Origin: Propioniciclava sinopodophylli
GTDB taxonomy: Bacteria; Actinomycetota; Actinomycetes; Propionibacteriales; Propionibacteriaceae
Assembly (NCBI RefSeq): GCF_004324755.1
Contig: NZ_SDMQ01000002.1
Coordinates: forward strand, 124,001-188,000
DNA length: 64,000 bases
Direction of reading: 5' to 3'
The notes under the pieces were generated by a model, which worked only from the letters and a program-made list of their open reading frames with translations, was not told the DNA's origin and made no database searches. The stretch's first letter is position 1, and every line of letters starts with the position of its first letter. This document shows, in pieces, positions 7,721-15,368 of the stretch. Made by a program: the position numbers and the translations under genes.

Positions 7721-10417
7721 TCAGTGGGCGGCCTCGTGCCAGGAACGGCCCACGCCGACCGACACGTCGAGCGGGACGGCCATCGCGACGGCGTTGCCCA
7801 TACGCTCGCGGACGACCGCCTCGAGCGCGGTGGCCTCGCCGGGCGCCACCTCGAAGACAAGTTCGTCGTGCACCTGGAGCAGCATGCGCGAGGCCAGGCC
7901 GGCCTGCGCGAGACCCGCCTCGACGTCGAGCATGGCGACCTTGATGATGTCGGCGGCCGAGCCCTGGATGGGAGCGTTGAGCGCCATCCGCTCGGCCATC
8001 TCGCGGCGCTGGCGGTTGGACGAGGTCAGGTCGGGCAGGTAGCGGCGGCGACCGAGGATGGTCTCGGTGAAGCCAGTCCTGCGAGCGTCGTCGACGATGC
8101 CGGCCAGGTAGTCACGCACGTGCCCGAACCGCTCGAAGTACTCCTCCATCAGGCCCTTCGCCTCGGACACGGAGATCTTCAGCTGCCCCGAGAGGCCGAA
8201 CGCGCTCAGGCCGTAGGCCAGCCCGTAGTTCATCGCCTTGATCTTGGCGCGCATGCCGCCGCCGACCTCGTCGGGGGCGACGCCGAACACCCTGGCCGCC
8301 ATCACGGTGTGGAAGTCGGCGCCGGAGGTGAACGCCTCGATCAGCCCGGCGTCCTCGGACGCATGGGCCATGATGCGCATCTCGATCTGGGAGTAGTCGG
8401 CCGTCATGAGCGACTCGAAGCCCTCGCCCACGACGAAGGCCTCGCGGATGCGACGGCCCGCCTCGGTGCGGATCGGGATGTTCTGCAGGTTCGGGTCGGT
8501 CGAGCTCAGCCGGCCGGTCGCGGCGACGGTCTGCAGGTAGGTGGTGTGGACGCGGCCGTCGTCGGCGACCGACTTCTGCAGCCCCTCGACGGTCTGCCGC
8601 AGGCGGATCTGGTCTCGGTGGCGCAGCAGGGCCGCCAGGAACGGGTGCTCCGTCTTCTCGTAGAGCCCCTCGAGCGCGTCGGCGTCGGTGGTGTAGCCGG
8701 TGCGCGTGCGCCGGGTCTTGGGCATGCCGAGCTCGTCGAACAACACGACCTGGAGCTGCTTGGGCGAGCCCAGGTTGATCGGCTTGCCGATGGCGTCGTA
8801 GGCCCCCTGCTCGGCGCGGCGCACCTCGGCATCGAACTCGGCCCACAGCGCGTCGAGGGCGGCCAGGTCGAGGGCGATGCCGTCGCGCTCCATCACCGCG
8901 AGCGTGCGCTGCAACGGCAGCTCGACCTCGCGCAGCAGAGAGGCCCCGCCCGCGGCGTCCAGCTCGGCGTCGAGCGCCCCCGCCAGCTCGGCCACCGCGC
9001 GGGCCCGCACCATGGCGTCCTGCCCCTCGTCGGGGTCGCCGAAGTCGAGGGCCAGCTGGGAGTCGTCGGCACCCGAGCCGGCCTCGGCGGCCAGCTCGCG
9101 GCGCAGGTGGCGGACCGTCAGGTCGCCCAGGTCGTAGGTGCGCTGGTCGGGGCGCAGCAGGTAGGCAGCCAGCATCGTGTCGGACGCCAGCCCCGCGAGC
9201 TGCCAACCGCGCGACCACAGGGCCTGCATCGGGCCCTTGGCGTCGTGCAGCGCCTTGGGACGCCCCGGGTCGGCGAGCCAGGCGGCCAGCGCCGCGTCGT
9301 CGGCCGGTGTCAGCTCGGTGATGCGCACCCAGGCGGCCTCGCCGTCCAGCGAGGCGAGCGCCAGGCCGGTCACGTCGCCCTGTCCGCCGTGCCAGTGCCC
9401 CTGCGGTTGCACGCCGACCAGGCCGGCGGCGTGGGCGTCCAGCCAGTCGGCGAGCGCGCCTGGCTCGAGCACCGTTCCGGCGACCTCGAAGCCGCCCTCG
9501 GGCTCGGACTCCTCGGCCGGCAGGGTTTCCAGCAGCCGCTCGCGCAGCACCCGGAACTCGAGGCTGTCGAACAGGGTGTGCACGGCCTCCCTGTCCCAGT
9601 CGCGGCGTTCGAGGGCGTCGAGCGCGACGGGCAGGTCGAGCGTGCGGACGAGCGCGTTCAGCTCACGATTGCGCCGGACGCCCTCGAGGTGCTCGCGGAA
9701 GGACTCCCCCGCCTTGCCCTTCACCGCGTCCGCGTGGGCGATCAGGTTCTCCAGCCCGTCGTACTCGCCGAGCCACTTCGCAGCGGTCTTGGGGCCCACG
9801 CCGGGGACACCGGGCAGGTTGTCGGAGGTCTCCCCCACCAGCGCGGCCAGCTCGGGGTAGCGTGCGGGGGCCACGAGGTACTTCTCCTCGACGGTGGCCG
9901 GGGTCATGCGCGCGAGGTCGCTGACGCCCTTGCGTGGGTAGAGCACGGTCGTGTGCTCGTCCACGAGCTGCATGGCGTCGCGGTCGCCGGTGCAGATCAG
10001 CGTGTCCCACCCCGCGTTCCGGGCCTGGAGCGACAGCGTGCCGATGATGTCGTCGGCCTCGTAGCCGTCCACCTCGACGTGGACGATGTTGAGGGCGTCC
10101 AGCACCTCCTTGACCAGAGCGACCTGGCCCTTGAACTCCTCCGGGGAGGTCGACCGGTTGGCCTTGTACTCGGGGTAGGCCTCGGAGCGGAAGGTCTGGC
10201 GGCTGACGTCGAACGCGACCGCCAGGTGGGTCGGCTGCTCGTCGCGCAACACATTGATCAGCATGGAGGTGAAGCCGTAGACCGCGTTCGTGTGCTGCCC
10301 CGTGGTCGTGGAGAAGTTCTCCACCGGCAGGGCAAAAAACGCCCGGTACGCCACGGAGTGGCCGTCGATGAGCAGCAGGCGCGGCACGGACGCCGCCGGT
10401 GCGGTGGTCTGGGTCAC
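7721..10417 (-). CDS. polA: DNA polymerase I
   Basis: Fills gaps in excision repair and removes RNA primers. The 898-residue protein has an N-terminal 5'-3' flap exonuclease domain (DGHSVAYRAFFALP, VDGYEADDIIGT, GDRDAMQLV, and GVPGVGPKTA as helix-hairpin-helix). The middle domain lacks the DxE and other 3'-5' exonuclease acids, as in other actinobacteria. The C-terminal polymerase has motif A DYSQIEMRI (about 674), motif B RAKIKAMNYGLAYG (about 725) and motif C QVHDELV (about 849). The start is GTG 10417; TAGGCT (10424-10429) ends 6 nt before it, indicating a leaderless transcript. Confidence 0.97.
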   Translation of the reverse strand: MTQTTAPAASVPRLLLIDGHSVAYRAFFALPVENFSTTTGQHTNAVYGFTSMLINVLRDEQPTHLAVAFDVSRQTFRSEAYPEYKANRSTSPEEFKGQVALVKEVLDALNIVHVEVDGYEADDIIGTLSLQARNAGWDTLICTGDRDAMQLVDEHTTVLYPRKGVSDLARMTPATVEEKYLVAPARYPELAALVGETSDNLPGVPGVGPKTAAKWLGEYDGLENLIAHADAVKGKAGESFREHLEGVRRNRELNALVRTLDLPVALDALERRDWDREAVHTLFDSLEFRVLRERLLETLPAEESEPEGGFEVAGTVLEPGALADWLDAHAAGLVGVQPQGHWHGGQGDVTGLALASLDGEAAWVRITELTPADDAALAAWLADPGRPKALHDAKGPMQALWSRGWQLAGLASDTMLAAYLLRPDQRTYDLGDLTVRHLRRELAAEAGSGADDSQLALDFGDPDEGQDAMVRARAVAELAGALDAELDAAGGASLLREVELPLQRTLAVMERDGIALDLAALDALWAEFDAEVRRAEQGAYDAIGKPINLGSPKQLQVVLFDELGMPKTRRTRTGYTTDADALEGLYEKTEHPFLAALLRHRDQIRLRQTVEGLQKSVADDGRVHTTYLQTVAATGRLSSTDPNLQNIPIRTEAGRRIREAFVVGEGFESLMTADYSQIEMRIMAHASEDAGLIEAFTSGADFHTVMAARVFGVAPDEVGGGMRAKIKAMNYGLAYGLSAFGLSGQLKISVSEAKGLMEEYFERFGHVRDYLAGIVDDARRTGFTETILGRRRYLPDLTSSNRQRREMAERMALNAPIQGSAADIIKVAMLDVEAGLAQAGLASRMLLQVHDELVFEVAPGEATALEAVVRERMGNAVAMAVPLDVSVGVGRSWHEAAH

Positions 10418-10456
10418 CCGAGCAGCCTAGCCCGTGGGTCTGACAGGATTGCCCGC

Positions 10457-10879
10457 ATGGAGCTGAGTGAGTGGCAGGCGCTCGCCGACACGGGCCTGCA
10501 CACGCGGATGGGCCTGGAGCTGCTCGAGGTGTCCCCCGAGCGGGCGCGCGGGCGGATGCCGGTGGAGGGTAACACCCAGCCCTACGGCTTACTCCACGGC
10601 GGGGCGTCCTGCGTGCTGGCCGAGGCGCTGGCGTCCCTGGCCGCGGTCGCGGCGGCCGGAGAGGGCGGCGCAGCGTACGGCATCGAGATCAATGCCAGCC
10701 ACCACGAGGGGGCACGCGGGGGCTGGGTGACCGGCGAGGCGCGCGCGCTGCGCGTCGGCGGCACGGTGGGGACGTGGGAGGTCGTGCTCGCAGACGACGA
10801 CGGGCGGCGCCTGTGCACCGCCCGCGTCACGTGTGCGATCCGTCGTCCCAAGCGCGAACCCAAGCCCTCGGCGGACTGA
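10457..10879 (+). CDS. Hotdog-fold PaaI-family thioesterase
   Basis: A 140-residue protein with the HotDog acyl-CoA thioesterase pattern: GRMPVEGNTQPYGLLHGGASCVLAEALAS (in two blocks) with HGG near residue 52, then GIEINASHHEGARGGWV and GTWEVVLADDDGRRLCTARVT. Members hydrolyse aryl- or acyl-CoA thioesters such as DHNA-CoA or phenylacetyl-CoA; the substrate here is unknown. It is divergent from polA. The last five codons and the TGA stop lie inside the first of three 22-nt tandem repeats (10857-10922), so the C-terminal sequence KPSAD is repeat-derived. Confidence 0.85.
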   Translation: MELSEWQALADTGLHTRMGLELLEVSPERARGRMPVEGNTQPYGLLHGGASCVLAEALASLAAVAAAGEGGAAYGIEINASHHEGARGGWVTGEARALRVGGTVGTWEVVLADDDGRRLCTARVTCAIRRPKREPKPSAD

Positions 10880-10922
10880 ACCCAAGCCCTCGGCGGACTG
10901 AACCCAAGCCCTCGGCGGACTG
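10857..10922 (+). repeat. 22-nt tandem repeat, locus A (3 copies)
   Basis: Three perfect copies of a 22-nt unit (10857-10878, 10879-10900, 10901-10922) with core CAAGCCCTCGGCGGACTG. The first copy contains the stop codon of the thioesterase gene; the last ends 11 nt before the stop codon of the convergent pdtaR-like gene. The same core recurs inverted at locus D (39834-39906). Confidence 0.95.
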
Positions 10923-10933
10923 GACCCAGCGGG

Positions 10934-11605
10934 TCAGGCCTCGTCGAGGTCCTCGTCCAGGTCGACGGCCTTGGCCTTCTTGCCCTTCTTGCCGCCCTTG
11001 GGACCCTTGCCACTCTTGCTGTGGTCGATGACGCCCTCGGCGACCTCGCGCATCGACTTGCGCAGGTCCATGGCGGTCTTCTGGATCCAGCGGAACGCCT
11101 CGGCCTCGGACAGGCCCAGCCCCTCCTGCAGCAGGCCCTTGGCCTGGTCGACGGCCTTGCGGGAGGCCAGTCGCTCCTCGAGGTCGGCGACCTCGTCGTC
11201 CAGCGCGCGGATCTCGGCGTAGCGGGCCATGGCCAGCTCGATCGCGGGCACGACGTCGGAGGCGTCGAACGGCTTCACGACGTACGCCATCGCGCCGGCC
11301 TCGCGGGCGCGATCGACCAGCTCGCGCTGGCTGAACGCGGTCAGCATGACGACGGGCGCGATGCGGTCCTCGGCGATGGCGGTGGCCGAGGTGATGCCGT
11401 CCATCTTGGGCATCTTGACGTCCATCACGATGAGGTCCGGCTCAAGCTCTCGGGCCAGGCGCAGGGCCTCCTCGCCGTCGCCGGCCTCGCCGACCACGTC
11501 GTAGCCCTCACCGGTCAGCAATTCCACCAGGTCGAGCCGGATGAGCGCCTCGTCCTCGGCCACGAGGACACGGGGACGCCCCGTCGGCGGCAGGTTCGAA
11601 GTCAC
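10934..11605 (-). CDS. ANTAR-type response regulator (PdtaR-like)
   Basis: Two-component antiterminator of 223 residues. The REC domain (about 10-130) has the acidic pair in VAEDEAL, phospho-acceptor Asp in IVMDVKMPKMDG (about 61) and the Lys in YVVKPFD. The ANTAR RNA-binding domain (about 140-200) has AVDQAKGLLQEGLGLSEAEAF (two blocks) and DLRKSMREVAEGVID. In mycobacteria the homologue PdtaR binds paired hairpins in target mRNAs. A lysine/glycine-rich tail (GKGPKGGKKGKKAK) followed by acidic residues is an addition beyond the family core. No sensor kinase is adjacent. The start is GTG 11605. Confidence 0.9.
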   Translation of the reverse strand: MTSNLPPTGRPRVLVAEDEALIRLDLVELLTGEGYDVVGEAGDGEEALRLARELEPDLIVMDVKMPKMDGITSATAIAEDRIAPVVMLTAFSQRELVDRAREAGAMAYVVKPFDASDVVPAIELAMARYAEIRALDDEVADLEERLASRKAVDQAKGLLQEGLGLSEAEAFRWIQKTAMDLRKSMREVAEGVIDHSKSGKGPKGGKKGKKAKAVDLDEDLDEA

Positions 11606-11672
11606 CTGGAATCACCACTTCCTAATCGTCGGAATCCGGTTCGGACCCTACACCTCGCCACCCTAATCGGGT

Positions 11673-11693
11673 CGAGTCGATCCCACCGACTCG
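11673..11693. promoter_or_regulatory. Inverted repeat between pdtaR-like gene and tRNA-Leu
   Basis: CGAGTCG (11673-11679) and CGACTCG (11687-11693) form a perfect 7-bp inverted repeat with a 7-nt spacer, upstream of both the pdtaR-like gene and tRNA-Leu. It may be an operator or a short hairpin. A TATGTT hexamer at 11709-11714 is a candidate -10 for the tRNA. Confidence 0.35.
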
Positions 11694-11729
11694 GCGCGGA
11701 TGTGGCACTATGTTGCACGCGCTTCACGC

Positions 11730-11812
11730 GCCGGGGTGGCGGAATGGTATACGCGGACGGCTCAAACCCGTCTGGGCGCAAGCCCGTAGGGGTTCGAATC
11801 CCCTTCCCGGTA
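11730..11812 (+). tRNA. tRNA-Leu (anticodon CAA)
   Basis: Cloverleaf of class II type. The anticodon stem GACGG/CCGTC encloses the loop CTCAAAC with anticodon CAA (reads UUG). A long variable arm is present (GGGC-GCAA-GCCC), and the T arm is GGGG-TTCGAAT-CCCC. The acceptor pairs GCCGGGG with TCCCGGT through two G-U pairs; discriminator A at 11812. CCA is not encoded. It ends 4 nt before the stop of the convergent pyk gene. Confidence 0.95.
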
Positions 11813-11816
11813 CCGA

Positions 11817-13253
11817 TCAGGGGATGACCGCGACGCGCACCGAGTTGGTCTTGCCGGCGGAGTGCTTCGGGTTGCCCGCCACGATGACGATCGTGTCGCC
11901 GGTCTCCACCAGGCCAGAGCCCTTCAGCGCGTTCTGCACGGCCTCCACCATCGAGTCGATGGAGTAGAACTCCGGGGTCGTGAACGCCTTGATGCCCCAC
12001 GCCAGGGTCATCTTCTGGGCGGTCTCCACGTACGGGCTGAACGTGCACACCGGGATGGTCGAGCGCAGGCGGGTCAGGCGCAGCGCGGTGTCTCCGGTCT
12101 TGGTGAACGCGACGAGGTACTTGGCGCCGATGCGCTCGGCGATCTCCACTGCGGCCTTGGCGATGATGCCGGAGGTGGTGTGCGGGTTCCAGTCGATGGG
12201 GGCGATCCGCTCGAGGCCGAGCGACTCGATCTTGCGGACGATCCGACCCATCGTCTCGACGGTGACGATCGGCCACGCGCCGACCGCCGTCTCGCCGGAC
12301 AGCATGACCGCGTCCGCGCCGTCCAGGATCGCGTTCGCGACGTCGGACGCCTCGGCGCGCGTCGGGCGGGGGGCCGTGATCATCGACTCCAGCATCTGGG
12401 TGGCCACGATGACGGGCTTGGCCACCAAGCGGGCCGCGGTGATGATGCTCTTCTGGACGCCCGGGACGTCCTCCAGCGGCAGCTCGACGCCGAGGTCGCC
12501 GCGGGCGACCATGATCGCGTCGAACGCGCGGACGATCTCGTCGAGGGCGGCCACAGCCTGCGGCTTCTCGATCTTGGCGATGACGGGGACACGCATGCCG
12601 AACTCGTCCATGATCGCGTGGACGTCGTCGATGTCGCTGGCGTTGCGCACGAAGGAGAGCGCGACCATGTCGACGCCGTGCTCCAGCGCCCAGCGCAGGT
12701 CGTCGGCGTCCTTCTCGCTCAGGGCCGGGACCGACACGGCCACGCCCGGCAGGTTGATGCCCTTGTGGTCGCTGACCCGGCCGCCGATGACGACCTCGGT
12801 GACCACGTCGGTGTCGGTGACCTCGAGGGCGCGCAGCTCGATGGCGCCGTCGTTGATCAGGATCTGGTCGCCGGGCCGCACGTCGTTGGTCAGGGTGTGC
12901 AGGGTCGTGCCGGCGCGCTCCTTGGTGCCGGGCACATCCTGGGTGGTGATCGTGAAGCCGTCCCCGGCCTCGATCATCTCGGAGCCGTTCTCGAAGTTGC
13001 CGAGCCGGATCTTCGGGCCCTGCAGATCGGCGAAGACGCCGATCGGGCGCCCGGCGGCCTGGGCGGCCTGCCGCACGTTGTTGAGGCGGCGCAGGTGCGT
13101 CTCGTGGTCGCCGTGGCTCATGTTGAGGCGGGCGACGTTCATGCCGGCCTCGACGAGCTCCATGACGGACTCGTAGGAGTCGGTCGCGGGGCCGAGGGTG
13201 CACACGATCTTCGCACGGCGGGCGGGCAGTCCATCATTCTTCAGCTTGACCAC
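11817..13253 (-). CDS. pyk: Pyruvate kinase
   Basis: Final glycolytic step, phosphoenolpyruvate plus ADP to pyruvate plus ATP. At 478 residues the length is typical. Motifs are AKIVCTLGPATDSY and NMSHGDHETH at the N-terminus, KIEKPQAV with the metal-binding Glu, VARGDLGVELPLEDV, and TQMLESMI. The C-terminal regulatory domain contains VAFTKTGDTALRLTRLR. The start is GTG 13253 with AAGG about 8 nt upstream; an in-frame extension further upstream is not family-like. Direct GGTTGCC repeats lie upstream (13311-13346). Confidence 0.96.
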   Translation of the reverse strand: MVKLKNDGLPARRAKIVCTLGPATDSYESVMELVEAGMNVARLNMSHGDHETHLRRLNNVRQAAQAAGRPIGVFADLQGPKIRLGNFENGSEMIEAGDGFTITTQDVPGTKERAGTTLHTLTNDVRPGDQILINDGAIELRALEVTDTDVVTEVVIGGRVSDHKGINLPGVAVSVPALSEKDADDLRWALEHGVDMVALSFVRNASDIDDVHAIMDEFGMRVPVIAKIEKPQAVAALDEIVRAFDAIMVARGDLGVELPLEDVPGVQKSIITAARLVAKPVIVATQMLESMITAPRPTRAEASDVANAILDGADAVMLSGETAVGAWPIVTVETMGRIVRKIESLGLERIAPIDWNPHTTSGIIAKAAVEIAERIGAKYLVAFTKTGDTALRLTRLRSTIPVCTFSPYVETAQKMTLAWGIKAFTTPEFYSIDSMVEAVQNALKGSGLVETGDTIVIVAGNPKHSAGKTNSVRVAVIP

Positions 13254-13310
13254 GCCGCAGACCTTAGCGCACGGCCCTGAACGGCCGGGGGCCGTCCGTG
13301 ATCGCGAGGC

Positions 13311-13346
13311 GGCAACCTGGGGCAACCTGACAACCGCTTGGCAACC
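13311..13346 (-). promoter_or_regulatory. Iteron-like direct repeats upstream of pyk
   Basis: Four copies of GGTTGCC or GGTTGTC (read on the minus strand) at 13311-13317, 13321-13327, 13329-13335 and 13340-13346, about one helical turn apart. They lie between the pseudouridine synthase stop and pyk. Candidate regulator sites; the regulator is unknown. Confidence 0.4.
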
Positions 13347-13348
13347 GG

Positions 13349-14263
13349 TCAGTCCTCGGCGACCACCGCGAGCGCGTGTGCCAGGTCGGCCGGGTAGTCC
13401 GACGAGAACACGACCCACTCCCCCGTTCCCGGGTGTGTGAGGCCGAGCTCCACGGCGTGCAACCACTGGCGCTCCAGCCCCAGCCGCGCCGCGAGCACGG
13501 GGTCGGACCCGTACAGCGGGTCACCCACGCACGGGTGCCGCAGGGCAGCCATGTGCACGCGGATCTGGTGGGTGCGGCCAGTCTCCAGGTGCACCTCGAG
13601 CAGCGTGGTGGAGCGGAACGCCTCGAGCGTCTCGTAGTGGGTCACCGAGTGGCGGCCCCCGTCCACGATCGCCATCTTCCAGTCGTGGCCGGGGTGGCGC
13701 CCGATGGGGGCGTCGATCGTGCCGGTGAACGGGTCGGGGTGGCCCTGGACGAGGGTGTGGTAGATCTTCGTGACCTCCCGGTCACGGAACGCGCGCTTCA
13801 GGGCCGTGTAGGCGGGCTCACTCTTGGCGACCACCATCAGGCCGGACGTGCCCACGTCGAGGCGCTGCACGATGCCCTGGCGTTCGGGAGCCCCCGACGT
13901 GGAGATGCGGAACCCGGCGGCGGACAGGTGGGCGACGACGTCGGGGCCGTCCCAGCCCAGCGACGGGTGGGCGGCCACCCCAGCGGGCTTGTCGACGACG
14001 ACGATGTCGGCGTCGTCGTGAACGATGCGAATGCCCTCCACCTCGCGCGGCGTAACGCTGGCCACCCTGGGCGCGGGGATCTCCAATTCCAGCATGTCGC
14101 CGGCCGCGACCCGGGCGGACTTGGAGACGACTTCGCCGTTGAGTCGGACGAGCCCCTCGGCCAGCAGTTCGGCCAGGCGGCTGCGGCTGACGCCGGTCAT
14201 CCGGGACGCCGCGGCGTCCACACGCTCCCCGGCGAGACCGTCGGGGACCAGGTGGATGCTCAC
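13349..14263 (-). CDS. RluA-family rRNA pseudouridine synthase (RluD-like)
   Basis: Converts specific uridines to pseudouridine in 23S rRNA. The 304 residues comprise an N-terminal S4 RNA-binding domain ([21 protein letters not shown], two blocks) and a catalytic domain with [18 protein letters not shown], the catalytic loop [19 protein letters not shown] and [11 protein letters not shown]. The loop begins QRLD where most homologues have HRLD; the catalytic Asp is kept. The start is GTG 14263, overlapping the lspA stop by 4 nt (GTGA), so the pair is translationally coupled. RluD is the closest description; the exact target uridines are not determined. Confidence 0.9.
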   Translation of the reverse strand: MSIHLVPDGLAGERVDAAASRMTGVSRSRLAELLAEGLVRLNGEVVSKSARVAAGDMLELEIPAPRVASVTPREVEGIRIVHDDADIVVVDKPAGVAAHPSLGWDGPDVVAHLSAAGFRISTSGAPERQGIVQRLDVGTSGLMVVAKSEPAYTALKRAFRDREVTKIYHTLVQGHPDPFTGTIDAPIGRHPGHDWKMAIVDGGRHSVTHYETLEAFRSTTLLEVHLETGRTHQIRVHMAALRHPCVGDPLYGSDPVLAARLGLERQWLHAVELGLTHPGTGEWVVFSSDYPADLAHALAVVAED

Positions 14264-14856
14264 GCGTCGCCCTCGGGGGCGGCGACCGGGGCGTCCACCG
14301 CCTTCTCCTCCTTGGTGGAGGTGCCGTTCAGGTCCACCTGCGTGATGACGACCAGCCAGATTATCGTGATCGCGGCGAACGTGATGCAGATGTCGGCGAC
14401 GTTGAAGATCGCGAAGTTGGGCACCTGGAAGAAATCGATGACGTGCCCGTGCAGCGGGGCGGGCGGGCGGATCAGCCGGTCGGTCAGGTTGCCGAGGATG
14501 CCGGCCAGCAGCAGGCCCATGCCCACCGTCCAGCCCACGTGCCGGGTGCGCGGCAGCACCCAGGCGAGCACGCCGGCCAGGGCCGCCACCGAGACGAGGG
14601 TGAGGACGACGGTGAAGTCCTCCCCCATGCTGAAGGCGGCGCCGGGGTTACGGATGAGCTGGAGGCGCAGCAGCCCGCCGAGCAGCACGGGGGGGTTCTG
14701 CGGGTCCAGGTGGGCGAGCGCGAGCTCCTTGGTCCCGAAGTCGACGGCGTAGCCGACCGCTCCGATGCCGAGGGCGAGCGCCCAGGCGGCACGAGCCGTC
14801 AGAACGCCCCGGCGGGGTGTCGGGCCGTTCAGCGCCGCTCCTCCCGCTGCTTGCAC
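14260..14856 (-). CDS. lspA: Lipoprotein signal peptidase (signal peptidase II)
   Basis: Membrane aspartic protease that cleaves prolipoprotein signal peptides after lipidation. Four hydrophobic segments, and conserved blocks [15 protein letters not shown] (first catalytic Asp) and [20 protein letters not shown] (second Asp in NVAD). A Glu/Ala/Lys-rich cytoplasmic tail of about 25 residues extends the usual length. The start is uncertain: GTG 14856 lies inside the dksA-like gene without a ribosome site, while CTG 14832 sits exactly on that gene's TGA (CTGA overlap) behind GGGAGGAG at good spacing. The lower end overlaps the next gene by 4 nt. Confidence 0.93.
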   Translation of the reverse strand: MQAAGGAALNGPTPRRGVLTARAAWALALGIGAVGYAVDFGTKELALAHLDPQNPPVLLGGLLRLQLIRNPGAAFSMGEDFTVVLTLVSVAALAGVLAWVLPRTRHVGWTVGMGLLLAGILGNLTDRLIRPPAPLHGHVIDFFQVPNFAIFNVADICITFAAITIIWLVVITQVDLNGTSTKEEKAVDAPVAAPEGDA

Positions 14857-15245
14857 GTCACGCACATGGTGGCTCGGGGGAAGACCATCAGCCGATCCTT
14901 GCCGATCGGCTCGTCGCAGTTCTCGCACCAGCCGTACTGGCCGGCGTCGAAGAGGCGCAGGGCGTTGGTGGCCTGGTCCAGCAGGTCGCGCGCGTTCTGC
15001 ACCAGCGACATCTCCTGGTCGCGCTCGAAGTTGGTCGACCCCACGTCGGCGGGGTCACGGCCCGCACCCTCGGTGCCCTCGTCGAAAAGCTTCTCCAGGC
15101 CCTTCTCGGCGATGCGGATCGCGCGCTGCATCCGCTCGATGTCGAAGACCAGGTCCTCCCGGACCTCGGCGAGCTCCTCGGACGTCCACGGGTCCTCGCC
15201 ATCGAGGACGGGAACGCGGACGTCCCCATCAGCGGCCCTGGCCAT
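14829..15245 (-). CDS. DksA/TraR-type C4 zinc-finger protein
   Basis: A 138-residue regulator that, in the family, enters the RNA polymerase secondary channel and alters initiation. An N-terminal helical part with DLVFDIERMQRAI and DPADVGSTNFERDQEM is followed by a four-Cys finger WCENCDEP...MCVTCKQ (C-x2-C then C-x2-C). ATG 15245 has GAAGGGG 7 nt upstream. It lies upstream of lspA in the same orientation, a conserved actinobacterial pairing, and probably shares a message with lspA and the pseudouridine synthase. Confidence 0.88.
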   Translation of the reverse strand: MARAADGDVRVPVLDGEDPWTSEELAEVREDLVFDIERMQRAIRIAEKGLEKLFDEGTEGAGRDPADVGSTNFERDQEMSLVQNARDLLDQATNALRLFDAGQYGWCENCDEPIGKDRLMVFPRATMCVTCKQREERR

Positions 15246-15320
15246 GCTGCCACCCCTTCTTCGGTGATCGTGAGCGCAGACAGTACCACCACAGCGGCAC
15301 CGGCGCGGAACGAACATGCA

Positions 15321-15351
15321 CGACGCCCCCGGCTTGGGGCCGGGGGCGTCG
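15321..15351 (-). terminator. Terminator after divIVA-like gene
   Basis: A perfect 13-bp stem (CGACGCCCCCGGC at 15321-15333 with 15339-15351) and a 5-nt loop, beginning 18 nt after the divIVA-like stop codon on the minus strand. No U tract. Confidence 0.75.
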
Positions 15352-15368
15352 CGGTCGATCTGGGTCGA

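Noticed and set aside
7724-10456. Very long open frame opposite polA, extending into the thioesterase gene
   Set aside because: It mirrors polA codon by codon on the other strand, has a repetitive Gly/Val/Leu/Arg composition, and only its end (from 10457) looks like a protein family. High GC creates such frames.
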